64,000 bases of DNA. It comes from Formivibrio citricus (GTDB taxonomy: Bacteria > Pseudomonadota > Gammaproteobacteria > Burkholderiales > Chitinibacteraceae). The position numbers were made by a program, and so were the translations under genes. Position 1 is the first letter of the stretch, and each line of letters begins with the position of its first letter. This document shows, one piece after another, positions 9,228-19,837 of the stretch. The notes beneath the pieces are model-generated. The model worked only from the letters and a program-made list of their open reading frames with translations. It made no database searches and was not told where the DNA came from. The stretch lies in NCBI RefSeq assembly GCF_900115065.1, contig NZ_FOVE01000005.1, positions 62,001 through 126,000 on the forward strand. Direction: 5' to 3'.

Positions 9228-9255
9228 TTTACCCAGCCAAAAAGTCGGTTAATAT
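9228..9255 (+). promoter_or_regulatory. Candidate promoter of the decarboxylase gene
   Basis: TTTACC (9228-9233) and TAATAT (9250-9255) are separated by 16 bp and lie about 50 bp before the ATG at 9307. The match to sigma-70 boxes is moderate; no regulator site is obvious. Confidence 0.4.
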
Positions 9256-9306
9256 ACGCCCCTTTTCCACCCTGCCCTGCGGCGCTCGCACACAAGGATT
9301 TCCGCC

Positions 9307-11571
9307 ATGCGCTTTCATTTCCCGATTGTCATCATCGACGAAGACTACCGCTCGGAAAACGCCAGCGGCTCAGGTATCCGTGCGCTGGCCGAAGCACTGG
9401 CTCACGAGGGGTTGGAGGTCGTCGGCTATACCAATTTCGGCGACGTAACCTCATTTGCACAACAGCAAAGCCGTGCGGCAGGATTCATCCTGTCCATCGA
9501 CGATGAAGAAATCGAAAACGCGAACGAAACCGCCTCGCAAGTCGCGCTGACCCGGCTGCGTCATTTCGTCGAAGAGATCCGCCGCCGCAACCCGGACATT
9601 CCAATTTATCTCTACGGCGAAACACGCACTGCACGGCACATCCCGAATGACATCCTGCGCGAGCTGCACGGCTTCATCCACATGTATGAAGACACGCCGC
9701 AGTTCGTGGCGCGCCACATCCATCGCGAATCGCGCGCCTATCTGGATTCCCTGCCGCCGCCGTTCTTCCGCGCCCTGACGCATTATGCGCAGGACGGTTC
9801 GTATTCCTGGCACTGCCCCGGTCACTCGGGAGGCGTCGCTTTTCTGAAGTCGCCACTCGGGCAGATGTTCCACCAGTTCTTCGGCGAGAACATGCTGCGC
9901 GCCGACGTCTGCAACGCGGTGGAAGAGCTCGGCCAGTTGCTAGACCATACCGGCCCGGTGGCCGCATCCGAGCGCAATGCTGCGCGCATTTTCAATTGCG
10001 ATCACCTGTATTTCGTCACCAACGGTACCTCGACCTCGAACAAGATTGTCTGGCATTCGACGGTGGCGCCAGGCGACATCGTGCTCGTCGACCGCAACTG
10101 CCATAAATCCAACCTGCACGCGATCATCATGACCGGCGCAGTGCCGGTGTTCCTGATGCCGACACGCAACCACTACGGCATCATCGGCCCGATTCCGCGC
10201 AGTGAATTCGAACCGGAAACCATCCGCCGCAAGATTGCTGCCAACCCGTTCGCACGCGAATCGCTCGCCAAACGCCCGCATATCAAGCCGCGCGTGCTGA
10301 CCCTCACGCAATCGACCTACGACGGCATCATCTACAACGTCGAGGAAATCAAGGGCCTGCTCGATGGCGAAGTCGATACCCTGCATTTCGACGAAGCCTG
10401 GCTGCCGCACGCCAACTTCCATAAGTTCTACCACGGCATGCATGCAATTGGTGAAGATCGGCCGCGCTGCAAGGAGTCGATGATTTTCTCGACCCAATCG
10501 ACACACAAGTTGCTGGCAGGCCTGTCGCAAGCCTCGCAGATCCTGGTACAGGAACCGGAAAACCGCAAACTGGATCGGGATGTATTTAATGAATCCTACC
10601 TGATGCACACCTCGACCAGCCCGCAATACGCGATCATCGCCTCGTGCGACGTCGCCGCTGCGATGATGGAACCGCCTGGCGGCACTGCGCTGGTCGAAGA
10701 ATCAATTCTGGAAGCACTCGATTTCCGCCGCGCCATGCGCAAGGTCGACGAGGAGTACGGTGATTCCTGGTGGTTCAAGGTCTGGGGGCCGGACCATCTG
10801 ACCGAAGAAGGCATGGGACATCGCAAGGACTGGATGCTCAAGGGCAACGATACCTGGCACGGTTTCGGTCCGATCGCCGACGGCTTCAACATGCTCGATC
10901 CGATCAAGGCGACCATCATCACGCCGGGATTGAACCTGGACGGCGAATTCTCGGAATCTGGTATCCCAGCCGCCATCGTTACCAAGTATCTGGCCGAACA
11001 TGGCGTCGTAGTCGAAAAAACCGGTCTCTACTCCTTCTTCATCATGTTCACGATCGGCATTACCAAGGGCCGCTGGAACACGATGGTAACCGAGTTGCAA
11101 CAGTTCAAGGATGCCTACGACTGCAATGCACCGCTGTGGCGTGTCATGCCACAGTTCAGCACGAAATATCCGTGCTATGAGCGCATGGGACTCAAGGATC
11201 TGTGCAACATGATCCATGGCTTCTACAAGAAGAACGACGTGGCGCGCCTGACCACCGAGATGTATCTCTCCGATATGGTGCCCGCACTCAAGCCAGCCAA
11301 GGCTTTCGCCATGATGGCACACCGCGAGATCGAGCGCGTGCCGATCGACGAACTCGAAGGCCGTGTCACCGCCGTGCTGCTGACGCCCTACCCACCAGGA
11401 ATCCCGCTCCTGATTCCGGGAGAGCGTTTCAACAAGACCATCGTGGACTACCTGAAATTCGCACGCGAGTTCAACAAGGCTTGTCCGGGATTTGAGGCAG
11501 ACATTCACGGACTGGTCAAAACGGAAACCAATGGCGAGACACACTACTACGTGGATTGCGTGCGCCTCTGA
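9307..11571 (+). CDS. PLP-dependent arginine/lysine/ornithine decarboxylase (AdiA/LdcI family)
   Basis: A 754-residue, group III fold-type I decarboxylase. An N-terminal flavodoxin-like wing domain covers about residues 1-145 (FPIVIIDEDYR at the start). The PLP domain follows with HCPGHSGGVAF, the TNGTSTSNKIV phosphate loop, HFDEAW before the Schiff base, and the PLP lysine K401 in STQSTHKLLAGLSQ. A C-terminal domain completes it. The length matches E. coli AdiA (756 aa) better than LdcI, so arginine to agmatine is the likeliest reaction, but lysine cannot be excluded. No antiporter gene is adjacent, so polyamine synthesis is as plausible as acid resistance. A strong terminator follows. Confidence 0.9.
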   Translation: MRFHFPIVIIDEDYRSENASGSGIRALAEALAHEGLEVVGYTNFGDVTSFAQQQSRAAGFILSIDDEEIENANETASQVALTRLRHFVEEIRRRNPDIPIYLYGETRTARHIPNDILRELHGFIHMYEDTPQFVARHIHRESRAYLDSLPPPFFRALTHYAQDGSYSWHCPGHSGGVAFLKSPLGQMFHQFFGENMLRADVCNAVEELGQLLDHTGPVAASERNAARIFNCDHLYFVTNGTSTSNKIVWHSTVAPGDIVLVDRNCHKSNLHAIIMTGAVPVFLMPTRNHYGIIGPIPRSEFEPETIRRKIAANPFARESLAKRPHIKPRVLTLTQSTYDGIIYNVEEIKGLLDGEVDTLHFDEAWLPHANFHKFYHGMHAIGEDRPRCKESMIFSTQSTHKLLAGLSQASQILVQEPENRKLDRDVFNESYLMHTSTSPQYAIIASCDVAAAMMEPPGGTALVEESILEALDFRRAMRKVDEEYGDSWWFKVWGPDHLTEEGMGHRKDWMLKGNDTWHGFGPIADGFNMLDPIKATIITPGLNLDGEFSESGIPAAIVTKYLAEHGVVVEKTGLYSFFIMFTIGITKGRWNTMVTELQQFKDAYDCNAPLWRVMPQFSTKYPCYERMGLKDLCNMIHGFYKKNDVARLTTEMYLSDMVPALKPAKAFAMMAHREIERVPIDELEGRVTAVLLTPYPPGIPLLIPGERFNKTIVDYLKFAREFNKACPGFEADIHGLVKTETNGETHYYVDCVRL

Positions 11572-11588
11572 GTTGTCCTGCAATAACG

Positions 11589-11624
11589 AACAAGGCCCGG
11601 CAAATGCCGGGCCTTGTTGTTTTC
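11589..11624 (+). terminator. Intrinsic terminator of the decarboxylase gene
   Basis: AACAAGGCCCGGC and GCCGGGCCTTGTT form a 13-bp perfect stem with an AAAT loop, followed by GTTTTC. It lies 18 bp after the stop and may also serve the opposing small gene. Confidence 0.85.
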
Positions 11625-11627
11625 AAT

Positions 11628-11969
11628 TCAAAAATAGCGTATCCATCCTGCAAGCATCAACAGAAAACCCGCTCCGATCAAGGCGAAAAACAGCCAGTTC
11701 ATCGGCGAACGCGAAGAAATATCGATCGAGTGACGTCTGATCTTTCGAATTACCCGCTCAGGATCGTGTGAGCGCTCTCCTTTGGCCGGCTTCTCCCGGA
11801 ACGACTCAATCACAGCGGAAACCTTTTCCAGAACCTCATCCTGCATGGTATCGATATGCCGTTTGCGAGCTTCGTCTGTACGCTTGTAGCGTGTCATTGG
11901 CCGAGGCACCTCGCCTTCCATGGAAAGCGGCTGTTCTGCATCAAGGCATTCACTGACTTTTTCTGACAT
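11628..11969 (-). CDS. Small C-terminally membrane-anchored hypothetical protein
   Basis: A 113-residue protein starting at 11969 (MSEKVSEC, with TTGGTGA upstream). The N-terminal 85 residues are charged and probably helical (RYKRTDEARKRHIDTMQDEV), followed by a single helix near the C-terminus (NWLFFALIGAGFLLMLAGWI) ending IRYF. This suggests a tail-anchored inner-membrane protein with its charged part in the cytoplasm. I do not recognise the family. It lies after purA but is separated from it by a terminator, so it probably has its own promoter. Confidence 0.7.
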   Translation of the reverse strand: MSEKVSECLDAEQPLSMEGEVPRPMTRYKRTDEARKRHIDTMQDEVLEKVSAVIESFREKPAKGERSHDPERVIRKIRRHSIDISSRSPMNWLFFALIGAGFLLMLAGWIRYF

Positions 11970-12049
11970 GAATTCACCAAAAAATTCAAAGCCTGATGAA
12001 AATATTATGCCCAATCACCTCAGGATTCAAACCTGTTTGTCCAACGCAC

Positions 12050-12080
12050 AAAAAAACCTGGCGCATGTCCAGGCTTTTTT
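12050..12080 (-). terminator. Intrinsic terminator of purA
   Basis: On the minus strand CCTGG and CCAGG close a 7-nt loop, extended by A-T pairs (AAAAAAG on one side, TTTTTTT on the other). The T-run on the purA transcript side makes it a good intrinsic terminator. Confidence 0.8.
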
Positions 12081-12095
12081 GCAAGCAAATAAAAA

Positions 12096-13400
<1,305 letters not shown>

Positions 13401-13428
13401 CTAATCAAGTCAATTCAACACGCAACAA

Positions 13429-13452
13429 GGCCCACCGCTGATGCGGCGGGCC
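13429..13452 (-). terminator. Hairpin between hisZ and purA
   Basis: GGCCCACCGC and GCGGCGGGCC form a 10-bp stem with one wobble and a TGAT loop. Only TTGTTG follows on the minus strand, so it may weaken rather than stop read-through from hisZ into purA. Confidence 0.4.
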
Positions 13453-13464
13453 ACATTCCAAACA

Positions 13465-14610
13465 TCAAGCTTGGGCTACGACCTTCCAGTCGCCATCCGT
13501 CTTGACCAATCGGCGATTGCAACCAGATTCGTCTCCGACCACACCCAGATCGACCACTACGATTTCGCCCTGCTCGCGCAGCTTGCGGATACAACACACA
13601 AGCGCAGGCTCATCGCCTGCCGGAGCCAGAATTCCCGAGCGCCGTGCAGGAAACGGCAAGTGGCTCAATTCACGCAAATCAAGACTGAATCCGGTTGCCG
13701 GCCGCGGACGCCCGAACTTCTCACCAACGCTGTCGTAACGCCCGCCGCGGGCCACCGCATTGGCATATCCCGGTGTATAGGCGGCAAAAACAAGGCCGGT
13801 GTGATAATAGCTGCTGCGCAACTCCGCCAGATCGAAACAGGGCTCTATCCCCCTCACCTGCAAAGCTGCGCGAAGTGCATCCAGCGCATCCAGCGCCTCG
13901 GTCACACCCGGCAGGGCCGGCAAGGCTTCGCGGGCGCTCTTGAGAACTTCTGCGCCCCCGTAGCAATTCGGCAAAGCCAGGAAGCCTTGGCGCAATTCTG
14001 CACTCAAACCAGTCGTGGAAGCTTTGAGCGAGGGCAAGTCCTTTTGCTGCAACGCCACAAAAATCTCTTCGCGCGCGGAGCCATCCAGACCGGAGGCCTC
14101 TGCCATCGCCAGGAAAAGCCCCATGTGTCCGATTTCCAGACGCAGGTTGTTCATGCCGGCCAGCGACAGGCTTTCGCGCATCAGCTCGATGATTTCGACA
14201 TCGGCCGCCAGTCCGGCGCAACCGTATATTTCTGCGCCGATCTGCCGTGGCTCACGACTTGAAAGCGTTCCATCCGGACGGGTATTGACGACCGAACCTG
14301 CATAGCAAAGACGTGCCACGCCTTTGCGGTTCAGGATGTGGGCATCGATCCGCGCCACTTGCGGCGTGATGTCGGCCCGCAACCCCATCTGGCGACCGGT
14401 CAATTCGTCGACCAGCTTGAAGGTCTTGAGGTCCAGCGCCTTGTCTTCCTGCGTGAACAGCGATTCCACGTATTCAACGAGGGGAGGAATCACCTGTTCG
14501 TAGCCGTAACAGGAAAAAAGATCCAGCATGCGGCGGCGCAGACCTTCCAGTAGCCTGGCCTCGCATGGCAGCACGTCGGAAATGTATTCGGGCAATATCC
14601 AGTTACGCAT
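13465..14610 (-). CDS. hisZ: ATP phosphoribosyltransferase regulatory subunit
   Basis: A 381-residue HisRS-like protein that pairs with the short form of HisG to form the first enzyme of histidine synthesis and give it feedback control. It resembles class II tRNA synthetases (PEYISDVLPCEARLLEGLRR, RADITPQVARIDAH, LCYAGSVVNTRP) but lacks the C-terminal anticodon-binding domain. The ATG at 14610 is preferred; the longer frame would need a TTG at 14655 and overlap the upstream region. Its presence implies the short HisG elsewhere in the genome. The true hisS lies at 21628-22893. Confidence 0.95.
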   Translation of the reverse strand: MRNWILPEYISDVLPCEARLLEGLRRRMLDLFSCYGYEQVIPPLVEYVESLFTQEDKALDLKTFKLVDELTGRQMGLRADITPQVARIDAHILNRKGVARLCYAGSVVNTRPDGTLSSREPRQIGAEIYGCAGLAADVEIIELMRESLSLAGMNNLRLEIGHMGLFLAMAEASGLDGSAREEIFVALQQKDLPSLKASTTGLSAELRQGFLALPNCYGGAEVLKSAREALPALPGVTEALDALDALRAALQVRGIEPCFDLAELRSSYYHTGLVFAAYTPGYANAVARGGRYDSVGEKFGRPRPATGFSLDLRELSHLPFPARRSGILAPAGDEPALVCCIRKLREQGEIVVVDLGVVGDESGCNRRLVKTDGDWKVVAQA

Positions 14611-14655
14611 TATTTCGTTCACAAAAATCTCCGCAACTGCGGAGAATAGATTCAA

Positions 14656-14841
14656 TTAAGCAAAAAACAAGGCTATAAGCAGGGCACCCATCAGCAGAGA
14701 AAAACCCAGTGACCGGGCCTGCGTATCGCTCATGCCGGCGAGCTTTCCCAGTATCTCACGCCAGGCGGACGGGGCCACAAAGGGCATGATGCCTTCAAAG
14801 ACCAGCATCAACGCCAGTGCCATCACCAGCGCCTTGCTCAT
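14656..14841 (-). CDS. DUF2065 family small membrane protein
   Basis: A 61-residue protein with two hydrophobic helices (ALVMALALMLVFEGIMPFV and LGFSLLMGALLIALFF) separated by a short polar loop (REILGKLAGMSDTQARS). This is the DUF2065 pattern, commonly encoded beside hflC in beta- and gammaproteobacteria; function unknown. Its ATG overlaps the hflC stop (ATGA), so it is translated with the HflKC genes and may assist them (inference from position only). Confidence 0.88.
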   Translation of the reverse strand: MSKALVMALALMLVFEGIMPFVAPSAWREILGKLAGMSDTQARSLGFSLLMGALLIALFFA

Positions 14842-15734
14842 TTCGTTTTCGATTTTCCTGCTTGAGAGTTCTTCATGTATTTGAAGAAGTCCGCACTGGG
14901 ATCTACCACCAGCACATCGCTCTTCTTGGCAAAGCTTTGCTTGTAGGCATCCAGGCTCTTGTAAAAAGCGTAAAACTCCGGGTTGCGGCCGAATGCCTCG
15001 GCATAAATGGCCGCGGCTTTGGCATCACCCTCGCCCTTGATCTGCTGCGCCTTGCTGTAGGCATCGGCCACGATGATTTCACGCTGCTTGTCGGCATCGG
15101 CCTTGATGCGCTCCGCTTCGGCCGAGCCGCTGGCCCGGGTCAGGTTGGCAATCGACTTGCGCTCGGACTGCATGCGCAAGTAAACCGAGTTCAGCGTACT
15201 GTCCACGAGTTCAACGCGCTTGATCCGTACGTCGATCACTTCAATGCCGAAAGCCCGCGCGGCAGCATCAGCCTTGGCTCGCACTTCGGCCATGACCTCG
15301 TCGCGCTTTCCGGATACCACCTCTTTCAGCGAGAACTGGCCGAACTGGTCACGCAGCATATTGTTGACGGTGTTGTTGAGTTGCTCGCGCGCCTTGCTGT
15401 TGCGGCTGCCCTCGAAACCATAGGCCTTGTAATACTTGGCAACATCGACGATCCGGTACTTGATGAAGCTGTCTGCCTTGACGTTCATCTTTTCGTTGGT
15501 CTGGATCAGCGCCGGCTTGTCACTGTCGATGGTCTGGGTTCGATTGTCAAAATAGCGCACATCCTGCAGCAACGGGATTTTGAAATACAAACCCGGCTCG
15601 GTGATGACCTGCTTTGCTTCGGAGAACTGGAAAACGATTGCATAGCGCCGCTGGTCGACCGTGAAGATCGCCATCGAAAGCACGAACAAGGCTACAAGAA
15701 TCAATGCCAGGGAGGAAAGGGTTCGTTGGTTCAT
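14838..15734 (-). CDS. hflC: FtsH protease modulator HflC
   Basis: A 298-residue SPFH/prohibitin-family protein. One N-terminal membrane helix (LSSLALILVALFVLSMAIF) anchors a periplasmic SPFH domain and a long Ala- and charge-rich coiled coil (ERIKADADKQREIIVADAYS). With HflK it forms a large cage around FtsH and restrains its proteolysis. The ATG at 15734 is chosen because AAGGAG lies 6 bp upstream; an ATG at 15740 is too close to it. Overlaps DUF2065 downstream and follows hflK by 10 bp. Confidence 0.96.
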   Translation of the reverse strand: MNQRTLSSLALILVALFVLSMAIFTVDQRRYAIVFQFSEAKQVITEPGLYFKIPLLQDVRYFDNRTQTIDSDKPALIQTNEKMNVKADSFIKYRIVDVAKYYKAYGFEGSRNSKAREQLNNTVNNMLRDQFGQFSLKEVVSGKRDEVMAEVRAKADAAARAFGIEVIDVRIKRVELVDSTLNSVYLRMQSERKSIANLTRASGSAEAERIKADADKQREIIVADAYSKAQQIKGEGDAKAAAIYAEAFGRNPEFYAFYKSLDAYKQSFAKKSDVLVVDPSADFFKYMKNSQAGKSKTK

Positions 15735-15744
15735 TTGCATCTCC

Positions 15745-16932
15745 TTAACGGCCATCTCTTTCAACACGCCGGGTTCGCGGCGCAGGCTGCGGTTCCTGGA
15801 CCGCAACGGGAGATGCATTGGTTGAGGGAGCCTCGCCAACGGTGGATTGGGCCGGGGCAGTCATCTGGACCAGTTTGTCGAGCGGCAAATACAGCAGGTT
15901 GTTGCCGCCTTTCTGGTCCACGAGAATCTTGGTGGTGCTTTGGAACACCTGCTGCATGGCATCCAGGTACATGCGATCACGCGTTACTTGCGGAGCCTTG
16001 GCATATTCCGTCAGCACCTGCTTGAAACGCGAGGCATCGCCTTGCGCGCGGGAAACAACCTGCTGGCGATAGCCCTCTGCTTCCTGGCGCAGGCGCGATG
16101 ACACGCCGCTGGCCTTGGGGATGACATCGTTCATGTAGGCGGTGCCTTCAAGCGTCAGCCGTTCGGCATCGGCCTTGGCGGCCACAGCATCGGCAAATGC
16201 GGCCTGCACCTGCTCGGGCGGCTGCGCCACGATATTCAGCGCCGTTACCGAAACGCCCATCTTGTACTGGTCGAGCAAGGACTGCAGGATGGCGCGCGCA
16301 TCCTCGGCAATCTTGTTCCGGCTCTTGTAGAGAATGTCATCGACCTCGTTGCTGCCCACAACTTCCCGGATGGCAGCTTCGGCGGTCTGACGCACCACCT
16401 CGCTTGGATCGCGGTTCTTGAGGTAGTTGTTGAAGACGAAATCTTCAACCGATTTCAGGTTGTACTGAACCTCGAACTGCATGTCGACGACATTCAGATC
16501 CTTGGTCAGCATCATCGCATCGTCCTTGCCGCCGCCCCCGACCTTCAGGCTGCGGATCTCCGTCATATTGACGACTTCATGCGATTCGATTGGCCACGGC
16601 AGGCGCCAATGCAAGCCGGACTTGTTGACCGGCTGCCCGGTATAGCGCCCGAAACGGGTAACCACCGCGTTTTCCTGCTCGTTCACGATAAACAAGCCGG
16701 ACCCCGCCCAGAGCACCGCCAATACCGTCAGGATGATTGCCGCGCCTACGCCAGCTGTTTTGCCACTACCCGGATTGCCCGGACGGGGTTGAGAAGGCGT
16801 CTCCGTATCAGATGCACCACCTCCGAAAAAACCACCCAGCTTCGTTTTGATGCCACGAATGATTTCTTCCAGATCGGGCGGACCATCGTTTTTGTTGCCG
16901 CCGCCCGGCTGTTGCGGATCGTTCTGACTCAT
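15745..16932 (-). CDS. hflK: FtsH protease modulator HflK
   Basis: A 395-residue partner of HflC. A Gly-, Pro- and Asn-rich cytoplasmic N-terminus (DPQQPGGGNKNDGPPDLEE), one membrane helix (GVGAAIILTVLAVLWAGSG), the SPFH domain (NEQENAVVTRFGRYTG) and a helical C-terminal region follow in the usual order. The complex sits in the inner membrane with FtsH. Start overlaps the hflX stop (ATGA), so the three hfl genes are coupled. Confidence 0.96.
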   Translation of the reverse strand: MSQNDPQQPGGGNKNDGPPDLEEIIRGIKTKLGGFFGGGASDTETPSQPRPGNPGSGKTAGVGAAIILTVLAVLWAGSGLFIVNEQENAVVTRFGRYTGQPVNKSGLHWRLPWPIESHEVVNMTEIRSLKVGGGGKDDAMMLTKDLNVVDMQFEVQYNLKSVEDFVFNNYLKNRDPSEVVRQTAEAAIREVVGSNEVDDILYKSRNKIAEDARAILQSLLDQYKMGVSVTALNIVAQPPEQVQAAFADAVAAKADAERLTLEGTAYMNDVIPKASGVSSRLRQEAEGYRQQVVSRAQGDASRFKQVLTEYAKAPQVTRDRMYLDAMQQVFQSTTKILVDQKGGNNLLYLPLDKLVQMTAPAQSTVGEAPSTNASPVAVQEPQPAPRTRRVERDGR

Positions 16933-18035
16933 TGTGTATCCTCTTGTTGTGTGCCCATGGCTGCAATCAAGGCTTCGCGCAGCAATTCCAGTCCATCGCC
17001 CTTGATAGCGCTGACGCGCACGGCGCGGATTCTACCATACTCGTCCAGCTCAATCTGCGGTGCAACATCCTTGAGATCGATCTTGTTCCAGACCATCAGT
17101 TGCGGAATCTTGTCTGCACCAATTTCCGTCAGCACCTTGTTGACCTCAATCACCTGCATCTCGCGAAGCGGATGATGGATGTCGACCACATGCAAAAGCA
17201 GGTCTGCCTCGATCGTTTCCTCCAGCGTTGCACGGAACGCCGCAACAAGCGTGTGCGGTAACTGGCGAATGAAGCCCACAGTATCCGAAATGATGACGGA
17301 GTGCTCAGGATCAAGGTAGAGCTTGCGTGCCGTTGTGTCCAGTGTGGCGAACAATTTGTCCGCTGCGTAGGTCTGTGCCTTGGTCAGCGTATTGAACAGG
17401 GTGGATTTCCCGGCATTCGTGTAACCCACGATGGAGACCGTGAACATGTTGCGACGTTCGCGCGCCCGGCGTTGCGTGGCGCGCTGCTTCTGCACCGTCA
17501 CCAGTTGCGCCTTGAGGCGCTTGACCCGTTCGCCGATCAGGCGCCGGTCGGTTTCGAGCTGGGTTTCGCCCGGACCACGCAGGCCGATCCCGCCCTTTTG
17601 CCGCTCCAGGTGGGTCCAGCCACGTACCAACCGCGTCGATATATGAGAGAGCTGGGCAAGCTCCACCTGTAGCTTGCCCTCCGCGGTGCGCGCGCGCTGG
17701 GCAAAAATATCGAGAATCAGCGTGGTGCGGTCAAGCACCCGACACTGGATGGCTTTTTCCAGGTTGCGCTCCTGCGCCGGTGAAAGTTGATGATTGAAAA
17801 TCACCAGCTCCGCGCCATGCGCCCGCACGGTCTCAGCCACTTCTTCCACCTTGCCCGAGCCGGCAAAATAAGCCGGATCGGGTCGCTGTCGCTTGCCTTC
17901 GACAATGGTCAACGGGGTTACGCCGGCACTCTCCACCAGCTGAACGAATTCCTCGACGCCATCGCGATAATCCGGCTCGCCGAAATCCAGGCAAACCAGT
18001 ACGGCGGAATCACCGCCTTTGTGTCTTTCAAACAT
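16929..18035 (-). CDS. hflX: Ribosome-splitting GTPase HflX
   Basis: A 368-residue Obg/HflX-superfamily GTPase that can dissociate stalled or heat-damaged ribosomes. The HflX domain has the hallmark GLRGPGETQLETDRRLI; the GTPase follows with GYTNAGKSTLFN (G1), SDTVGFIRQLPH (G3) and WNKIDL (G4). It is shorter than E. coli HflX (426 aa), mainly at the C-terminus. It follows hfq but a terminator-like hairpin separates them, and it overlaps hflK downstream. Confidence 0.95.
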   Translation of the reverse strand: MFERHKGGDSAVLVCLDFGEPDYRDGVEEFVQLVESAGVTPLTIVEGKRQRPDPAYFAGSGKVEEVAETVRAHGAELVIFNHQLSPAQERNLEKAIQCRVLDRTTLILDIFAQRARTAEGKLQVELAQLSHISTRLVRGWTHLERQKGGIGLRGPGETQLETDRRLIGERVKRLKAQLVTVQKQRATQRRARERRNMFTVSIVGYTNAGKSTLFNTLTKAQTYAADKLFATLDTTARKLYLDPEHSVIISDTVGFIRQLPHTLVAAFRATLEETIEADLLLHVVDIHHPLREMQVIEVNKVLTEIGADKIPQLMVWNKIDLKDVAPQIELDEYGRIRAVRVSAIKGDGLELLREALIAAMGTQQEDTQ

Positions 18036-18055
18036 TCATGTACCGTTTAAACAAG

Positions 18056-18088
18056 ACAAAACCCCGAAGGCTGATGCCATCGGGGTTT
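18056..18088 (-). terminator. Terminator or attenuator between hfq and hflX
   Basis: On the minus strand AAACCCCGA and TCGGGGTTTT form a stable stem around a 12-nt loop, and the downstream arm ends in TTTT. It sits in the 71-bp hfq-hflX gap, so hfq can be transcribed as a short mRNA with partial read-through into hflX-hflK-hflC. Confidence 0.75.
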
Positions 18089-18106
18089 GGAACAACAGAA
18101 TGGCTA

Positions 18107-18352
18107 TCAGGCTTCTGTCGTGGCCGGATGCTCGTGCGGAACGGAAACCGGACGCGCGGGAACCACCGTGGAAATGGCATGCTTGTAAACCATCTGCGTC
18201 ACGGTATTGCGCAACAGCACCACATATTGGTCGAACGATTCGATCTGCCCTTGCAGTTTGATGCCGTTGACAAGATAAATGGAAACCTGAACATGTTCCT
18301 TGCGCAGGACGTTCAGAAACGGATCCTGCAACATTTGCCCCTTGGCGCTCAT
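18107..18352 (-). CDS. hfq: RNA chaperone Hfq
   Basis: An 81-residue Sm-like protein forming a hexameric ring that matches small RNAs with mRNAs. Both Sm motifs are present: [20 protein letters not shown] and the C-terminal KHAISTVVP with the Lys-His that binds uridine at the proximal face. The tail is short ([17 protein letters not shown]). It lies in the conserved der-hfq-hflX order and is followed by a terminator-like hairpin. Confidence 0.98.
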   Translation of the reverse strand: MSAKGQMLQDPFLNVLRKEHVQVSIYLVNGIKLQGQIESFDQYVVLLRNTVTQMVYKHAISTVVPARPVSVPHEHPATTEA

Positions 18353-18443
18353 CTTGTTTCTCCTGTATTTGCTGTTATCGGATTGGCTGGCTTGGCGGGT
18401 CTTGTATCATGCATGGTACAACAAAGTCTGCGAATCAGACAGC

Positions 18444-19829
18444 CTAACCTTTCGCAGCATTTGCCTGTTTTCTCCGGCCCGGATGAACGCGCTTGGCACG
18501 TTCTTTTTCCGCTTTGGCCTCGAACGGATTTTCGCTCTTCTTGAATTGCACCCGCAGCGGCGTACCCTGCAGCTTGAACAGTTTCATGAAGGTGTGTTCA
18601 AGATAGCGCCAGTACGAAGCGGGCACATTTTCGAGCGCATTGCCGTGCACCACGACCACCGGCGGATTACTCCCGCCCTGGTGGGCATAGCGCAACTTGG
18701 GACGGATACGCCCTGACAATGGCGGCTGCTGCCGCTCCAGCGCAAGCTGCAATACCCGGGTCAGCTTCGGCGTCGGGATCTTGATCATCGCCGCGGCATA
18801 AGCTTGGTCGATCGAGGCGAACAAGTCGCCCACGCCCTTGCCCTGCAGCGCAGAAATATAGTGGAACTTGGCAAAATCCAGGAACGCCAGTTTTCTCGCG
18901 ATTTCCCGCTTGATACGGTCTCTCTGTTCTTCGGTCGCCACTTCCCACTTGTTGATCGCCACAACCAGTGCGCGCCCGGTTTCGAGTACGAAGCCGGCCA
19001 CGCGCGCATCCTGATCGGAAACATCCTGCGTGGCATCAAGGACGAGTACAGCAACGTTGGCGTCTTCAATCGCCTTCATGGTCTTGATGACCGAGAATTT
19101 CTCGATCGCATCGTCGACCTTGCTGCGACGGCGCACGCCGGCTGTATCGATGATTGTGTAGTTATGACCGTTGCGCTCAAAACCAATGTAGATCGAATCA
19201 CGCGTCGTTCCCGGTGCATCGAAAGCAATGACGCGCTCTTCGCCCAGGATCGCGTTGACCAGCGTGGATTTTCCCACGTTCGGGCGCCCGACTACGGCGA
19301 ATTTGGGATGTTTGTCTTCAGGCTCTTCTTCAGCCTCGGGAAAATGCGCCAGCACATCGTTGATAAGATGGCGCACGCCCTCGCCATGAGCTGCTGAAAT
19401 GGCAACAGGTTCGCCCAAGCCCAGCTCGTGGAAATCGGCCGTGACCACATTTTCATTCATCCCCTCGACCTTGTTCACGGCCACGCAGACCGGACGGTCG
19501 GACTGGCGCAAACGGTTGGCGATGATTTTGTCCTGCGGTGTAATCCCGACGCGTCCATCGACGATGAATACGACAGCATCGGCCTCGTCAATGGCTTGCA
19601 AAGTCTGCCGGGCCATTTCGAACATGATGCCTTCATCAACCACGGGCTCGAAACCGCCGGTATCGACGACCAGATAAGGCCGGCTTCCGACGCGGCCGTG
19701 GCCGTAGTGCCGGTCACGAGTCAGACCGGGAAGATCCGCAACCAACGCATCACGCGTCTTGGTCAAGCGGTTGAAAAGCGTGGACTTGCCGACATTCGGG
19801 CGTCCAACCAGAACTACTGTGGGTTTCAT
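18444..19829 (-). CDS. der: Ribosome biogenesis GTPase Der (EngA)
   Basis: A 461-residue protein with two tandem GTPase domains, each with its own [10 protein letters not shown]-loop (near residues 8-16 and about 183), NKVEG / NKWEV G4 motifs, then a KH-like C-terminal domain. It acts in 50S subunit maturation. The ATG at 19829 ([12 protein letters not shown]) is the family start; the frame continues upstream through bamB as an artefact. The C-terminal basic tail ([17 protein letters not shown]) is typical of betaproteobacteria. Confidence 0.98.
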   Translation of the reverse strand: MKPTVVLVGRPNVGKSTLFNRLTKTRDALVADLPGLTRDRHYGHGRVGSRPYLVVDTGGFEPVVDEGIMFEMARQTLQAIDEADAVVFIVDGRVGITPQDKIIANRLRQSDRPVCVAVNKVEGMNENVVTADFHELGLGEPVAISAAHGEGVRHLINDVLAHFPEAEEEPEDKHPKFAVVGRPNVGKSTLVNAILGEERVIAFDAPGTTRDSIYIGFERNGHNYTIIDTAGVRRRSKVDDAIEKFSVIKTMKAIEDANVAVLVLDATQDVSDQDARVAGFVLETGRALVVAINKWEVATEEQRDRIKREIARKLAFLDFAKFHYISALQGKGVGDLFASIDQAYAAAMIKIPTPKLTRVLQLALERQQPPLSGRIRPKLRYAHQGGSNPPVVVVHGNALENVPASYWRYLEHTFMKLFKLQGTPLRVQFKKSENPFEAKAEKERAKRVHPGRRKQANAAKG

Positions 19830-19837
19830 TGCATTCC

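Noticed and set aside
13465-14610. Second histidyl-tRNA synthetase
   Set aside because: Lacks the anticodon-binding domain and lies next to purA and hflC as hisZ does; hisS is at 21628-22893.
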